Assembly (NCBI GenBank): GCA_029378245.1
Contig: JARKIF010000001.1
Span: 930,001 to 994,000, forward strand
DNA from: Roridomyces roridus
Taxonomy: Eukaryota; Basidiomycota; Agaricomycetes; Agaricales; Mycenaceae
DNA length: 64,000 bases
Direction: 5' to 3'
The position numbers and the translations under genes were made by a program. Positions 21,674 through 32,345 of the stretch are shown piece after piece (the stretch's first letter is position 1; each line of letters starts with the position of its first letter). The notes beneath the pieces were generated by a model that saw nothing but the letters and a program-made list of their open reading frames with translations, was not told the DNA's origin and did not search any database.

Positions 21674-23158
21674 ATGTTAGCACAGAGGATGCCTTGCAGC
21701 TCTGCTTGCTCCACCCATTGTGATCTCTTCGAACCTCTCAGTCTCGGTGATCCGACTGAAGGTCTTTTGTTGGGCAACAACATTCCTTCGCATCTCCAGA
21801 TCGCTAGAATCTCCACCGCTCTCGACAGGGCGAGGATGGACCTAGGCCGAGTGCAGGACGCAATCGCACTCCTCAGCGCGCAACGTACTGAGCTCAACGA
21901 GTTTATACGAAAGCAAGGGTCTCTGATGTTGCGTCGGCTGCCCAACGAGATGCTGTCGGAGATCTTTGTTCGCTGTGTGGATGCCGACGCCACTTTCGAC
22001 CCCGTCAACAACGCTGGCTGGGTCCTCGCCCGAGTGAGTCGGCGATGGCGGTCTGTGGCGTTGACTACCCCTGACCTTTGGTCCCATTTCGTTTTCCGGG
22101 ACTACGACTACATGCAGACCAGAATCCACCTTCCGATTCCCAGCCGCCGGTTTTGGGAGATGCAGCTCGAGCGCGCGCAGCTCGCTCCGCTTTCCATTCG
22201 TTTCACGGTGGCCACAACCGACGAACTCGCAGACATATTCTTCCCCGTCGCACACCAATGGAAGGAAATTACATTCGTCAATAACTGGCATTTTTCACTG
22301 TTCGTGAATCTCGGTATCGATTTCCCCTGCCTCAAGAAGATCATATTGAATGATGCTTCCTATCTCGGGGGACTAGTCTTTCCGGCAAACGCCCCTGATG
22401 CCGATCTGGTGACAGCGTTGCCTGCCCTCACAGATCTAGCTCTCAGGCTCCAGTCTTCGGCGCCTTTCCCTACACAACTGCGACTCCCGTGGTCGCAGCT
22501 CAACACATATGATCTTGGCAATTCCGAAACGTGTCATATCCAGCAGATCCTTCCCCTCCTCCCGTCGGGCTCTCGCGTCATTCTTCGCTCACCCAGGATA
22601 GAAGTGCGCGACTCCACCTTGATCACCGCAAAAATCGAGTCCCTTGAGATCGAAGGAGGGAAAGACGCCAGAAACCATCTGCTCAATATATTGGTCGCCC
22701 CCTTCCTACAGACGCTCCTCCTCACAGACTCCAGTTGGGAGGCCACGGATCCTGCGGCTCTCACCACATTTCTCAACAATTCGGGATGCACTCTGCAACA
22801 TCTCCGCGTCACAGATTGTCCGCCGAGGAAGTTGGTGGATATATTGCAAATGCCTGCTGTTCGTGATGTCGTCCGCCTCGAGATAGGGCATATTGACAGG
22901 AAGAAATGGAACTGGCTTTTCGAGGAATTCGAACGGGCTGGGCGGAGGTTGGTTCCAGACATTCGGACTCTGGTAGTGCGAGGGGATTTGAGCCGATCGA
23001 GAATCGCAGAGCTACTCGCGAGGAGGAGGCCCGTCCTGCGCGTCTATGAATCCGACAGCCTTTGCGTAAAGTGGAAGTTCCTGGAGAAGCGGGCGGGGGT
23101 GGATACATTGGACGTGGTCGTTCTCAGTGAACCGATTGTACGACGGGATCGTTACTAA
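21674..23158 (+). CDS. F-box protein, 494 aa (copy F4)
   Basis: Single uninterrupted exon. An N-terminal helical coiled coil (about residues 38-80, ISTALDRARMDLGRVQDAI and following) precedes an F-box core LRRLPNEMLSEIFVRCVD at about 85-102, with VSRRWRSVALTTPDLWSHF continuing the F-box fold. The remaining 370 residues are Leu-rich with loose LRR-like periodicity. This is the classic agaricomycete F-box layout and is only distantly related to copies F1-F3. The ATG at 21674 is the first in frame; a start nearer the coiled coil is possible. It likely acts as an SCF substrate adaptor; the target is unknown. Confidence 0.82.
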   Translation: MLAQRMPCSSACSTHCDLFEPLSLGDPTEGLLLGNNIPSHLQIARISTALDRARMDLGRVQDAIALLSAQRTELNEFIRKQGSLMLRRLPNEMLSEIFVRCVDADATFDPVNNAGWVLARVSRRWRSVALTTPDLWSHFVFRDYDYMQTRIHLPIPSRRFWEMQLERAQLAPLSIRFTVATTDELADIFFPVAHQWKEITFVNNWHFSLFVNLGIDFPCLKKIILNDASYLGGLVFPANAPDADLVTALPALTDLALRLQSSAPFPTQLRLPWSQLNTYDLGNSETCHIQQILPLLPSGSRVILRSPRIEVRDSTLITAKIESLEIEGGKDARNHLLNILVAPFLQTLLLTDSSWEATDPAALTTFLNNSGCTLQHLRVTDCPPRKLVDILQMPAVRDVVRLEIGHIDRKKWNWLFEEFERAGRRLVPDIRTLVVRGDLSRSRIAELLARRRPVLRVYESDSLCVKWKFLEKRAGVDTLDVVVLSEPIVRRDRY

Positions 23159-23365
23159 GTACTTAGTAGATAACCGTTCAGAGTCTTGGGTGGACTTTCG
23201 AACGTGAATTATGAAGTTGTTGAATATATCCGCAGAAGTTAACGGATTCAAATACAAGAAAGCCCGAACCGCGGAACTGAACGATAATTATTGAGGAGTA
23301 TCTGCCAAGAGGCCAGAGATACCGGGACCAGGACTCTGAGGAAGGGATACTGATTCGTAGTCCTA

Positions 23366-23690
23366 TGGATCGTTCTTCAAATCCCCCCAAGCAGGGAGCT
23401 CGAAATAGGACGGAAGCGCCTGCCACATCTTTTCCCTCCCCTCGAGGAGCCTCGTCCTCCCGTTCTCTGCGCAAACAGTGCAGATTTTTATCTTGTCCAT
23501 CATCTTGGTGTTCGGAAATGGTGAGAGCGCGCCGGCGATAATGCTGGCATGAAAACAGGCTGACTTTCTGTTTCGGCACTGAGTAGGCGCCTTGCAATTT
23601 TCGACCGCTGTGATATTGTCCGCGATCCAACCCCAAGTGTTTCCAGTAATCCACTGTGCCCGTGAGATCGCGGCAGTCGATACATATAGA
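23366..23690 (-). pseudogene. BTB/POZ gene relic (C-terminal part)
   Basis: On the minus strand an open stretch keeps the family's C-terminal cysteine-rich pattern (ENCKAPTQCRNRKSACFH, KICTVCAENGR) and the closing EKMWQALPSYFELPAWGDLKND. There is no N-terminal BTB part upstream. It lies in tandem before the similar copy at 23861-24939. Confidence 0.7.
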
Positions 23691-23860
23691 TATCAGAGTC
23701 TTGCGCGGGCTTTCGAACAAAGACAAATCAAGCGAGAAGTCAAAAACATGAAAGCCCGAAACAAGATGCGCTGTACATTTCATTACCAAAAGGTAAATAC
23801 TACGGAGTATCTGTGAAGAGGTCAGAGATACAAGGAGAGAAAAGTGAGAAAAGTTTCATA

Positions 23861-24939
23861 CTATAGATCATTCTTTAAATCTCCCCAAGGAGGGAGCTCG
23901 AAATAGGAAGGAAGCGCTTCCCACATCTTTTTGCGTCCTGCGACGAACTTTGTATTGCCATCTTCCGTGCAAACGCTGCAGAGGCCGAGCTGTTTGGCCT
24001 GATCTGAGTCAAACGGAAAGGCCGCGAACACCCCGGCGACGACGTTGCGCTGGAAACACCTTGACTTGAGTTCTCGGCACGAGGAGGGATTCGCACAATT
24101 TTCAGGTAGTGTGCTGTCTGCAATCCAACCGAATGGATTTCCGCTGGCCCACTGGGTTTGTACCATCGACGCGCGCGCCAAGATGCACACACGTTGATCA
24201 ATGGCCGAGAGTACCGCCAAGGTCCCGTCAGGGCGTCGAATGCCATCCAATATTTCAGCCTATATGTTGGCCTCGGTCGATGTGTATGTAGCATTGTAAT
24301 GACGCTTACCTGAGTCAGGTACATCGACACTCTGAGATATGCACAGGGAAGCACTGCAATCATGTTGTTTTCCCTTGCTAAGTTGACCACGTCGATCTGA
24401 AACCGTCGTATGAAGTGATCCACGTAGTCGTATACTCGTTGTCCGAATGTAGAAGCAGATACGCCTCCATAGTGGTCGGGTTCTCGTATGTTAGACGTTC
24501 CACCATGGTCTGCAAGAGTTGCTTCAAGTCGTACTTTCGGCTTAAGTGGACGTAGCTCGCGATGGCTGAGAGGGGGAGGGGTTTCTGGGACGAAAAAAAT
24601 CTACAGAGCAGTTCGGGGTCAATAGATGCATTGCAAGGACTTGAAGGGAGGACGGACGGATTGTACAGTGCCTTTAGAACCACCTCTACGTCTTCTGCAG
24701 AGTCCGAGAGCTCTACGATGGGACAGCCATCGACCTTGGGTTCATCCAGAGGCTGCGGCAGCCCTTCTAGATCCCGGAAGAACGACGAATGGAGGGAGAG
24801 AACACCCCAGTGGACACGGAACTGGAGTCTGGGTGCCACCTGCTTGCAGCACTACACTACCGTCTCGATGCCAGACATCGGACGAGCGTACAATCTCTTG
24901 ATCGCCGAGGCGAGGGCGTTTAGCAGGCGGCGGGTCCAT
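23861..24939 (-). pseudogene. BTB/POZ protein gene with two frameshifts (copy d)
   Basis: All three exons of the family can be traced. The N-terminus MDPPPAKRPRLGDQEIVRSS leads into the BTB domain, but about 7 extra bases near 24822 shift the frame before LQFRVHWGVLSLHSSFFRDL. Exon 2 (LPLSAIASYVHLSRKYDL) shifts again near 24455 before VYDYVDHFIRRFQ. Exon 3 from about 24254 is clean: AEILDGIRRPDG, a CANPSSC cysteine motif, LCSVCTEDG and the ELPPWGDLKNDL end. BTB domains mediate dimerisation or Cul3 binding. Two uncompensated shifts suggest a recent pseudogene, unless they are sequence errors. Confidence 0.72.
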
Positions 24940-25039
24940 GACAAGATGAGGTGGTCGAAAAGGAAAGCGCGACATGCGATGAAACGCCAAACACCGGCCG
25001 GCGGCCAAATCTGTCCTTCGCTCCGACGCTCCCACTTTC
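24940..25039. promoter_or_regulatory. 100-bp spacer between head-to-head BTB copies
   Basis: Only 100 bp separate the start codons of the minus-strand copy (24939) and the plus-strand copy (25040), so any promoter must be shared and bidirectional. No TATA box is obvious. Confidence 0.35.
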
Positions 25040-26078
25040 ATGTCAGATTCACCACCTCCAGCTAAACGACAGCGTCCGGACGATCAAGAAATAGTCCGCT
25101 CTGAGGTGTGGTATGATGACGGAAGCGTTGTCCTTCAAGCTAGTGCCACTCAGTTTCGTGTCCATTGGAGCGTCCTCTCGTCCCACTCCTCTTTCTTCCG
25201 AGATATGCAAGGGCTTTCCCAGCCCCAGGACGAGCCAAAGGTGGAAGGTTGTCCGATAGTCGAGCTTCCGGACTCGGCACAAGATGTGGAAACGGTTTTG
25301 AAGGCCCTGTATAATCCGTGCGTTGTCCATCCTTTACGGAGTCCATTTTTTAACTCTAATATCCACGACCAGATTCCTGTTCGCTAAAAAATCCCTGCCT
25401 CTTTCTGTCATTGCGAGTCACATTCGGCTGGGTCGGAAGTACGACATGAAGGAGTTCCTGCAGACAATGGTCCAGCGTCTCGCGGACGAACATCCCCAAA
25501 CACTGGAGGAATACGGCATCCTTATAGATTTGCTGGCTGTGGTGCGGGAAAATAACCTGTTTGCGCTCCTTCCCTCTGCGTATCTGCGCGTCATGCTATC
25601 TTCCACACAGGTACGCATTAAAGATCCCTTAAAATGTTTCTGTACTCAATTTTGTTGAGTATAAACCGATCTTCTGACTGGTATACGCCGACCAGATGGG
25701 TCCCTGGGCGAAGCTGTCACTAGATGATCAACGTCTATGTATTATGGCACACACAGAATTGGCGCAGCGACAATGGGATGCAGGGTACGCGTTCGGCTGG
25801 GTTGCGCAAAATAATTCCCGTACCGGACCTGCAGAGTGCACTGACGACTTTTCCTAAGAAAGGTTGACTGTTTTCCGTACCTTTGTACTGCGGGGAACCC
25901 TGTCCATTTTCGCTGCCACCCCGCCCGTGGTGAAATTGATCAAGCTTTGTAACGTTTGCAAGGAGGAAGGAGGTCCTGGAGGATGCCAAAAGGAAGATGA
26001 ACGAAGGTCTGAAGAAGATGTGGGAATCGCTGCCGTCCTTTTTTGAACTTCTGGGGCGAGTTGAAGAATGATATCTGA
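25040..26078 (+). pseudogene. BTB/POZ protein gene, frame broken in the 3' half (copy e)
   Basis: The first exon (MSDSPPPAKRQRPDDQEIVRS, BTB core with QFRVHWSVLSSHSSFFRDM) joins exon 2 by a clean 55-nt intron (25318-25372), giving YNPFLFAKKSLPL and the rest of the BTB/helical part. After the intron at about 25612 the third exon is damaged: an extra G in a GGG run near 25702 breaks the RPDGSLAKLS region, a stop follows at about 25856, and the C-terminal CNVCKEE and KKMWESLPSFFELL parts lie in different frames. The N-terminal BTB domain alone could still be made. Confidence 0.7.
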
Positions 26079-26096
26079 TTTGTTTTCTCTTTTTGT

Positions 26097-28457
26097 ATGT
26101 ATCGCGAATATACATTCGAGCCGCCGAGCACTGTTCATCAGCGAGGCTGTGTTTGGGCGCTTGTTTTAACCCATCTCTCTCACAGACCACGACCTTCTGC
26201 CTCAGACTGCATTGACCACAACGTCGGATGGAAGCACCATCGAGGCTTCAACAGTCGACGACCGAGCCCTCGTCCAGGTGAGCCCGTGGCGGACTTGCTT
26301 AAACTACTGAAAACCTCGGTAGTCGTCACTTGTTCCAGAATGCCGCTGAATTCACCATCTCGGGGGGACAATTCGTTTCTGGAGATGTTCATTACCATGC
26401 CATAACACCACCGCCTGCGTTCGGTAGGGCATTTTCTCCCAATCTACGCGACTTGCTGAGTGACACACATCTACACTGTCACTAGACCTTCAAGTTGATG
26501 TCAATGCGTCAGCTGAGGCGACCGAGGTAGGATGAAATCGAATCAATCTCAATGACCCCCTTGTTTGATCGATTATGGATAGGATTCAGCAGATAGCGAC
26601 GTATACTGCCGTCAGCTACTGGGTCGAAGGCGCGGATTTCCTCTATATGTCCCGGCGCCCCAGCGCAACCTTCCCGAAGAATACCAGCGGAAGGGTATCT
26701 CGATCGGCGACGTCGGACGAGTGACTCCAGAGGGAGTTTTCGACTTTTTCTTCAACGTCTACCTTGCCTCGGACCACCCCGTCAACTGCGGTCTGGTTCC
26801 GGAGGAGTTCGTTCCGTTGGCTCCGTTCCTCGACCAGGATATATTGGAACTTGATTTCGAGCGGGACAGTCATGTTGCCTCTCCCTCTGTGCTGGCCTGG
26901 GGCCCGTATCACTTCTCCGAGTGCGTATTTCCCCTCCGATGTTCAAACAAAAGTGCTTTCAACTAAGGCTGTACAGTGACTTTCGTTTCACTTGCAAGGG
27001 CCCGCGCGGTGCAGTCCTGGCTCTTCCTCTTGGTTCTCGCTTAATGAAACTCCAAAATGTCGAAGATATGCGCAGATATGCTGCCCGGAATGCCGAGAGC
27101 TGGTATAGGTACATCAACGGAAGCAGAGGGCGAGGTCTCCGCAACGGCGGGCTGCATCTCGTCACAGGCTTTGAAAAATCTTGGGAAGGAGGGCTGGCGT
27201 CTTTCCAGAACATTGGAGCCGGGAGTGAGTTTTCGCTCGTATTCCGGCCCATGGACCATCGTTTTCAAACTGGGACGCCCGCGATCACCAAAAGCTTCCA
27301 GACGCCGCCAGACAATCCGGTTAATCACACCGTCTTTTTTCATGGCTTTACTATTTCGCTGGGAGAAGGGATATGGGGGCGGCTTTTGGGGACTGTCGAA
27401 GTATCCGATGCAGCAATATCACCGAAATCGCCAAGCAGTATTGTCCCCTTTGGATCGCAAAGTTCTCTGATATCCTGGATCGTCAATTTGAGTATCGGGG
27501 CCGGTTCTTCCGGTGGCAAGACATATTCGGGCAAGGATGGAGAGGAGGTGACGCTTTCCGACTTGGCGTCTATCCCTGAGGTGCGTTGTAAACTGTCGAC
27601 GATATGCCCAATTGAATCGCTCCTAGATCTTTCATCCGTCCCGACTCGTCAATAATTTCATTCTCGACCAGGTATGTGATGCTGCTCTGACCATGGAGAA
27701 TATATAACGAGTTGTAGGTACCGAACGCGGAAGTTGTCATCACCCACGACGAGGATTGGTGTGATATAATTTCCGAGGTAACCACTACGTGCTTCGGGTT
27801 CTTCGTCTCATTCACCTTTGTAGAACGGGGTGGAGTCGATACAAGAACAGAAGGACTTGCTCGATAAAGTGGCGCGGCAGTTCTTCCTTGCCGAAAGAGA
27901 CGGTGCGTGTCCAGCGTAAAAGAGACATTGCTTCGGTCCTAACTTATCGTTGCAGGCGCATATTTTCTGGCTAGCTCCCTTCCACCTCCTTACCCTTCTG
28001 GATCAGCCGGTCCACAAAATTTCCCTCTAAGCAGAAGTGGTCCGTTGCTTGATCCTCAGCAGGAAGTGGCCTCCTTGCTCGACGCACCACACCGGCCTTT
28101 TGACGTCAAGCGGCGTTCCTTGAAGAAAATGAGTCTCGCACAGTCCAACGTCGGTTCCAGCGCAAAACATTTCGATCCACAAGAATCCAACACATCGTGT
28201 CTGTTCTGTCGGTCGCGGAAATTAATGTGTGGACCGTCTTCAGTGGCAAGCTCTAGCCAGTGCGGGTATGTTCAAAACGCTTATCATGGTCTGTGATTTG
28301 GACTAATAATCATTGACTTCGAATTCTCAGCAATTGCGAACGCCGAAATCTCGAATGCGAGTACCCAATGTCAATTGAGGGATCATCTCAAAGTGCGGGT
28401 AGTAGTTCAACGGCAATTGTTGACGCTGGGTATCGAGAGTCAAAGAGTGAAAATTAA
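26097..28457 (+). CDS. large-family basidiomycete protein with C-terminal Zn(II)2Cys6 cluster, 610 aa
   Basis: Eleven exons keep one frame: 26097-26148, 26186-26277, 26339-26423, 26486-26526, 26583-26920, 26977-27580, 27627-27671, 27718-27777, 27824-27902, 27956-28265, 28331-28457. The N-terminal part has the FTISGGQF segment common in mushroom multigene families. The central part (YQRKGISIGDVGRVTPEGVF, then GAVLALPLGSRL, ARNAESWYRYINGSRG and LVTGFEKSWEGG) matches a large agaricomycete family of unknown function that I recognise by pattern only. The C-terminus carries a perfect fungal zinc cluster, C-x2-C-x6-C-x10-C-x2-C-x6-C, split by the last intron. In typical Gal4-type factors this cluster is near the N-terminus. 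The first exon and its 37-nt intron are uncertain: the proposed ATG lies 19 bp after the BTB relic. Everything from 26186 on is well supported. Confidence 0.72.
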
Positions 28458-28504
28458 CTGGAAATCGTGTATACATGAAGTTGAACTTGTGCCACTCTGG
28501 AGTT

Positions 28505-28690
28505 CAACTCAGGCTTAACAGGGATCAAGTGATCTCACTCTTCCTCCTTACTCTCATGTCCGCCCGCCGACAGAGCTATCGGCGGACTCGCCGGAAACCC
28601 TATGGAAATCACCCATGTGTATAATCTTCTCAAGTGGCTTCTTGCTCTTATCGGCCGAAAATACGTAGGTGCGCGACTAGTGATGTGCCC
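28505..28690 (+). repeat. third, partial copy of the pheromone-gene upstream spacer
   Basis: Matches the first part of the two pheromone segments (AGGGATCAA..GATC, CTCATGTCCGC, GGACTCGCCGG.AACC, CATGTGTATAATCT, GCTTCTTGCTCTTATC, AAATACG..GGTGCGCG) but ends before the TATA box and gene. It directly follows the zinc-cluster gene. Confidence 0.75.
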
Positions 28691-28699
28691 GAAAGCCCG

Positions 28700-28876
28700 A
28701 AAAAAAATGCAGGAAAAATTAGCAAAGCACCAGACCGGCCATTCAGCAAAACATAAACCGCGCGCAACATTATCCAGAGGAGTAACATTGGCTTCCTCCC
28801 CAGCGAATCGAACCCCAGTCTCGCTGCGGGTTTGATCTCAGGGAAACACTGTTGACCACTGAGCCAGGGAATCGGT
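28700..28876 (-). repeat. tRNA-derived SINE-like unit
   Basis: Minus strand: a perfect A box (TGGCTCAGTGG, 28857-28867), a perfect B box (GGTTCGATTC within 28805-28816) at tRNA spacing, and a run of eight T about 105 bp further (28700-28707). Its head is unrelated in detail to the unit at 13950-14122. It truncates the repeat copy at 28505-28690. Confidence 0.55.
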
Positions 28877-29877
28877 GATGTGATCCAAACGATTATGGAC
28901 TTTATCCAGCTGCTCTGAGACGCATTTGCCGTATATTTCGATCCGATTTTGCACCTTCGAGTGGTAAAAAAGCTCGCAGACGGCGGTATTGCCACTTTGG
29001 GCTTGCGATTGTTGATTGGATGCCAGCCGACTCGGCGATTACGTACCAATCACCTCTTGTCCTCTACTTACCATCGCGTGCGATACCCACTGCTCGCTAG
29101 CCATGTCTGCGATGACGCCCGCTTGACGACTCGAGAGACCTTCAAGTAACGGATTCTCGAATGCGTCTCCGATCACCGCATTGGTCGGAGTACGGCCATT
29201 CAAGAACGACGAGAAGGGGACTACGGCACAGTCATGCTTAGTGCGCATTACTTAGACACAGTTTTGAGTACTCCGGTGCGTCTCTCGCTAACTTTCTCCA
29301 AGCTTCTACTGACTTTGGGAAAGGCGTTTTTGCGTTGGCCCACGCCCACGCACGTCGCAGGCCCGAGGCGATTGTGACGATTCGGAACCCTTTGCCCTGG
29401 CGCACCTCCCGCTCGTGTTTCTTCCTGAAGTTCTCCAAAAATGTAGAACGCCGTATTGGGCCAAATCCGCTACGATATCGGCATTCCTTAGGACGAACGG
29501 GATCAAGACAGGCGTCTTTCAACTTTTTGGGATGTGCTGGATGCGAATGGCAACAACGTTCTTTGTCGCTCGTGCCCCACCGCGGCGCCCGACTGAGCTT
29601 CAATGACATATTTACCTCCGTTCCGTTCTTTATTTCTGGTGTACATACACATATCACAGAACGTTGAAGCATTCTGCACGTCTTACAATATTGATCAATG
29701 AATCTTCCATTAATCGTCTCGCTATAGGTACCTGGCTGCTCTCAGAAACCTCGATATGCCACCGGCCAAATGAGGCTCCCGAGCGAGCCATTCATTATCA
29801 AGGAGCGCCACCGCCCCTGGCCTGAACCTGACACGGCGCTCTTATTTCCCCGCGTTTCGGTCGCGGCCTAGTATGGG
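28877..29877. other. 1-kb region without a gene I can name
   Basis: Several overlapping open frames on both strands (for example minus 29238-29672). A splice-acceptor-like TATAG followed by a short clean reading frame (YLAALRNLDMPPAK and a stop, near 29730-29775, plus strand) looks like the last exon of a decayed gene, but I could not connect it to upstream exons. Confidence 0.25.
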
Positions 29878-29885
29878 TATAAAAA
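29878..29885 (+). promoter_or_regulatory. TATA box cut off from its gene by a MITE
   Basis: TATAAAAA followed by a pyrimidine-rich stretch, then the element at 29928-30554, then the ATG at 30570. Without the element the TATA-to-ATG distance would be about 60-65 bp. Confidence 0.5.
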
Positions 29886-29927
29886 GAAGTATGTACGACT
29901 CTTTCTTATTCAAACACTGACCCACCT

Positions 29928-30554
29928 AGTGCTGGCAAGGTTCGGTTCGGTCCGGTTCAGTACCATTTTTTCCGAACCCCGAACCTGAACCTGGCGTTTG
30001 GTTCGGGCCATTGCCAAACCTTGAACCTGAATGCGCGTTCGCGTTCGGTTCAGGTTCGAACCCGTTCGAACCCCCGCCGGTCCTGATAGCAAGTATCCCA
30101 CCAAAAATATTGCTCTGTGGCCGAAGGTACCTGGTCAGGCTTTATGGAGTCAAATGGAGTGTCTTGGGAGGCTCGTTTCATCTTGTACGGTGCTGTAACA
30201 GGCACCCGACACATTCCCGCCACTACTGATGCGCCATCAATGATCTAGATTGTTGGTCAGAGCCGCGTAAGAATGGGCTACAAGGGTGTGAAATTTACCA
30301 GATGGGTATACTTGCCGCAGATCACACCGGGACTGCCAGAAATGTACAACATTGACTGTAAAATTGACAAGATTGCGCTGATGGGGTTCATTTTCAGGTT
30401 CAGGTTCAAACGCGTGCAGTCCTCGCCGAACCCCGAACCGAACTTGCGTTCAGGTTCAAGGATTTCCTGAACCTGAACGCTGAACCCGCGTCCGGTTCAG
30501 GTTCGGTTCAGGTTCGAACCGATTTCTGAACCGGACCTTGCCACCACTAGGGTC
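29928..30554. mobile_element. hAT-type MITE rich in GGTTC repeats
   Basis: The ends are inverted: left (T)AGTG.TGGCAAGG, right CCTTGCCA.CACTA. Both arms then run into GGTTCGG/GGTTCAGG tandem repeats, with unique sequence in the middle. The 8-mer ACCCACCT occurs at 29920-29927 and again at 30555-30562, but on the right it is 5 nt beyond the TIR end, so the target duplication is imperfect or eroded. TIRs starting TAGTG fit the hAT superfamily. No transposase. Confidence 0.65.
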
Positions 30555-30569
30555 ACCCACCTCGGAAAC

Positions 30570-31138
30570 ATGGGCTCAAGTATCAGTTCGCTTATCAACA
30601 GGCGCAAGATCAGCTCAACGCGCTCCTCACCATGGCGCAGCTCAAATACGACAACTTTATGGGCCAGGTGAAGAGCACGGCGGACAACACCCTCATCCCA
30701 ATCAACGAGATTCTGTCCAGCGATCATGTCGTCCACCCCCAAGGTGACGCAGACGGGGGATAATGTGAAGAAGGCCGTGAGCAGTGCGGTGACTGCGTTC
30801 GCCAAGGGTGATATCCTCGATGGTGCGTGCAGTCCACCCGAATCAAATCCCATAATTGAACTTGTATATGCAGGCGTCTTCGCCATTGTCAACGCTGGTG
30901 TGGAGGCTGTCCTGGGCAACGTCGCAGCCAACCAATCCCAACACCGCACCTACGCTATAACTTGCGGCGAGCTCGGCGGCATCATGCGTATCGACATCGA
31001 CATATTCTGCTACACGTTTACATACCTCGACAGTGCTCACGGCGGTGACCAACAACGTTATCAGCACGGCGTATGTCATCAGCTCTGTCGACGCTCCTAA
31101 ACTCGACAAGGACACGTACAATAAGGGATATCGTGCAG
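30570..31138 (+). pseudogene. degenerate small gene downstream of the MITE
   Basis: Coding-like segments in changing frames: an ATG followed by GSSISSLIN; then YQFAYQQAQDQLNALLTMAQ and STADNTLIPINEILSS; then KVTQTGDNVKKAVSSAVTAFAKGDILDG; an intron with a good acceptor near 30872; VFAIVNAGVEAVLGNVAANQS; and TAVTNNVISTAYVISS. At least two frame changes lack splice sites. I do not know the function; the composition suggests a helical protein. Probably a decayed gene, silenced by or before the MITE insertion. Confidence 0.5.
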
Positions 31139-31284
31139 GTTTGCTATGGGGGCGAGTAATTTTCGTTTCAACTATCATGTACTTGGATTCTTGAATGCTG
31201 ACGGGAATCGGAATTCAGGAAGAGTTGACGCGGATCTACAAGTTACATGATTCTCTCGTACGAAGCGGATACTCACGTTTTCGT

Positions 31285-31445
31285 GGTCTGTGATTTGAAC
31301 TAATAATCACCAACTCGCAGGAATTGCGAACGCCGAAGCCTCGAATGCGAATACCCTATGTCATCTCAAAGTGCGGGTAGTTCAACGACATTGTTGCGAC
31401 AATGGTTGACGTTGGAGTATCGAGAGTCGAAGAGTGAAATTCAAC
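31285..31445 (+). pseudogene. orphan copy of the zinc-cluster gene's last exon
   Basis: Matches 28295-28460, including intron 3' end and acceptor (..CTCGCAG), then NCERRSLECEYPMSSQSAGSS. It has no upstream exons. It joins the pheromone segment copy 2, showing that the duplicated block included the tail of the gene at 26097-28457. Confidence 0.72.
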
Positions 31446-32252
31446 AGAAATCGTGTACATACTGATAATTGCAATCGGATTGAGACCACTCACCACAGCA
31501 AGTCCCAGAAGTAATTCAAAGGTTGAAATTTTAAGCAATTCGAACTTTGTAGCAGCTTGGTAGCAGCCGAATCGGCGCGTACAAAGAGGGATCAAGTTGA
31601 TCCGATCAACTGATCCCAGTGCTCACTCTTCCTCCATAAGTACTCTCATGTCCGCCCCGCCGACATGCTAATTGCGGACTCGCCGGGAACCCTGGAAATC
31701 GCTCATGTGTATAATCTCCACCGTTGCCAATCAGGTTGCTTCTTGCTCTTATCAGAATCGGCCGAAAATACGAGGTGCGCGGTGCGCGACCATGCTCGAA
31801 GCGTATGACCTGGTATTGCCGCCGATATGATACTTAGCGATACACGATCGGATGACTCAAGACTCGGAACGCTTCCCACTTTCCCCTTGGACAAATTTCC
31901 TCTCTTGTGTGCTCATTTGATGGGGCCCGAGTGATCGAGCGCTATTGTCTTGTTCTTCCAATCCTCTTTCGCGTATTTTTCTTTCGCGGGACTTTCCCGT
32001 GGGATTGTGCTTGGTGCTAGGCTTCTGGTTGTCCTGACTGGCCACTGCTACAATCCGTCGAACTGGACCCAACGGGAAACCAAAAAATGCAAACCAAGCG
32101 GCAGCAAGTTGTGAGGCGTGCCTTGATCTCGCATTCGACGTCGCTTCGCGTCCCTCCATCTGGACGTCGATCTTGTCTTTGTTCGGTGCTATTGTTACAT
32201 TCGGTCGTGCACTCTTTGTTCACTGCGCACTGCTGGTGGTGCTGGAGCGAGG

Positions 32253-32260
32253 TATAAAAG
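32253..32260 (+). promoter_or_regulatory. TATA box of pheromone gene copy 2
   Basis: TATAAAAG, 93 bp before the start codon, in the same position as in copy 1. Confidence 0.7.
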
Positions 32261-32345
32261 CCCTCCTGCTCCAGCACCATACCCCAGGTTCGCCTTCAAA
32301 CCAATCGCCTACCCACCACATCCTCGCCCCATTCCCCCTACATCC

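Noticed and set aside
29238..29672. 144-codon minus-strand open frame as a gene
   Set aside because: No domain, poor third-position bias and better local coding signals on the other strand; left as unassigned.
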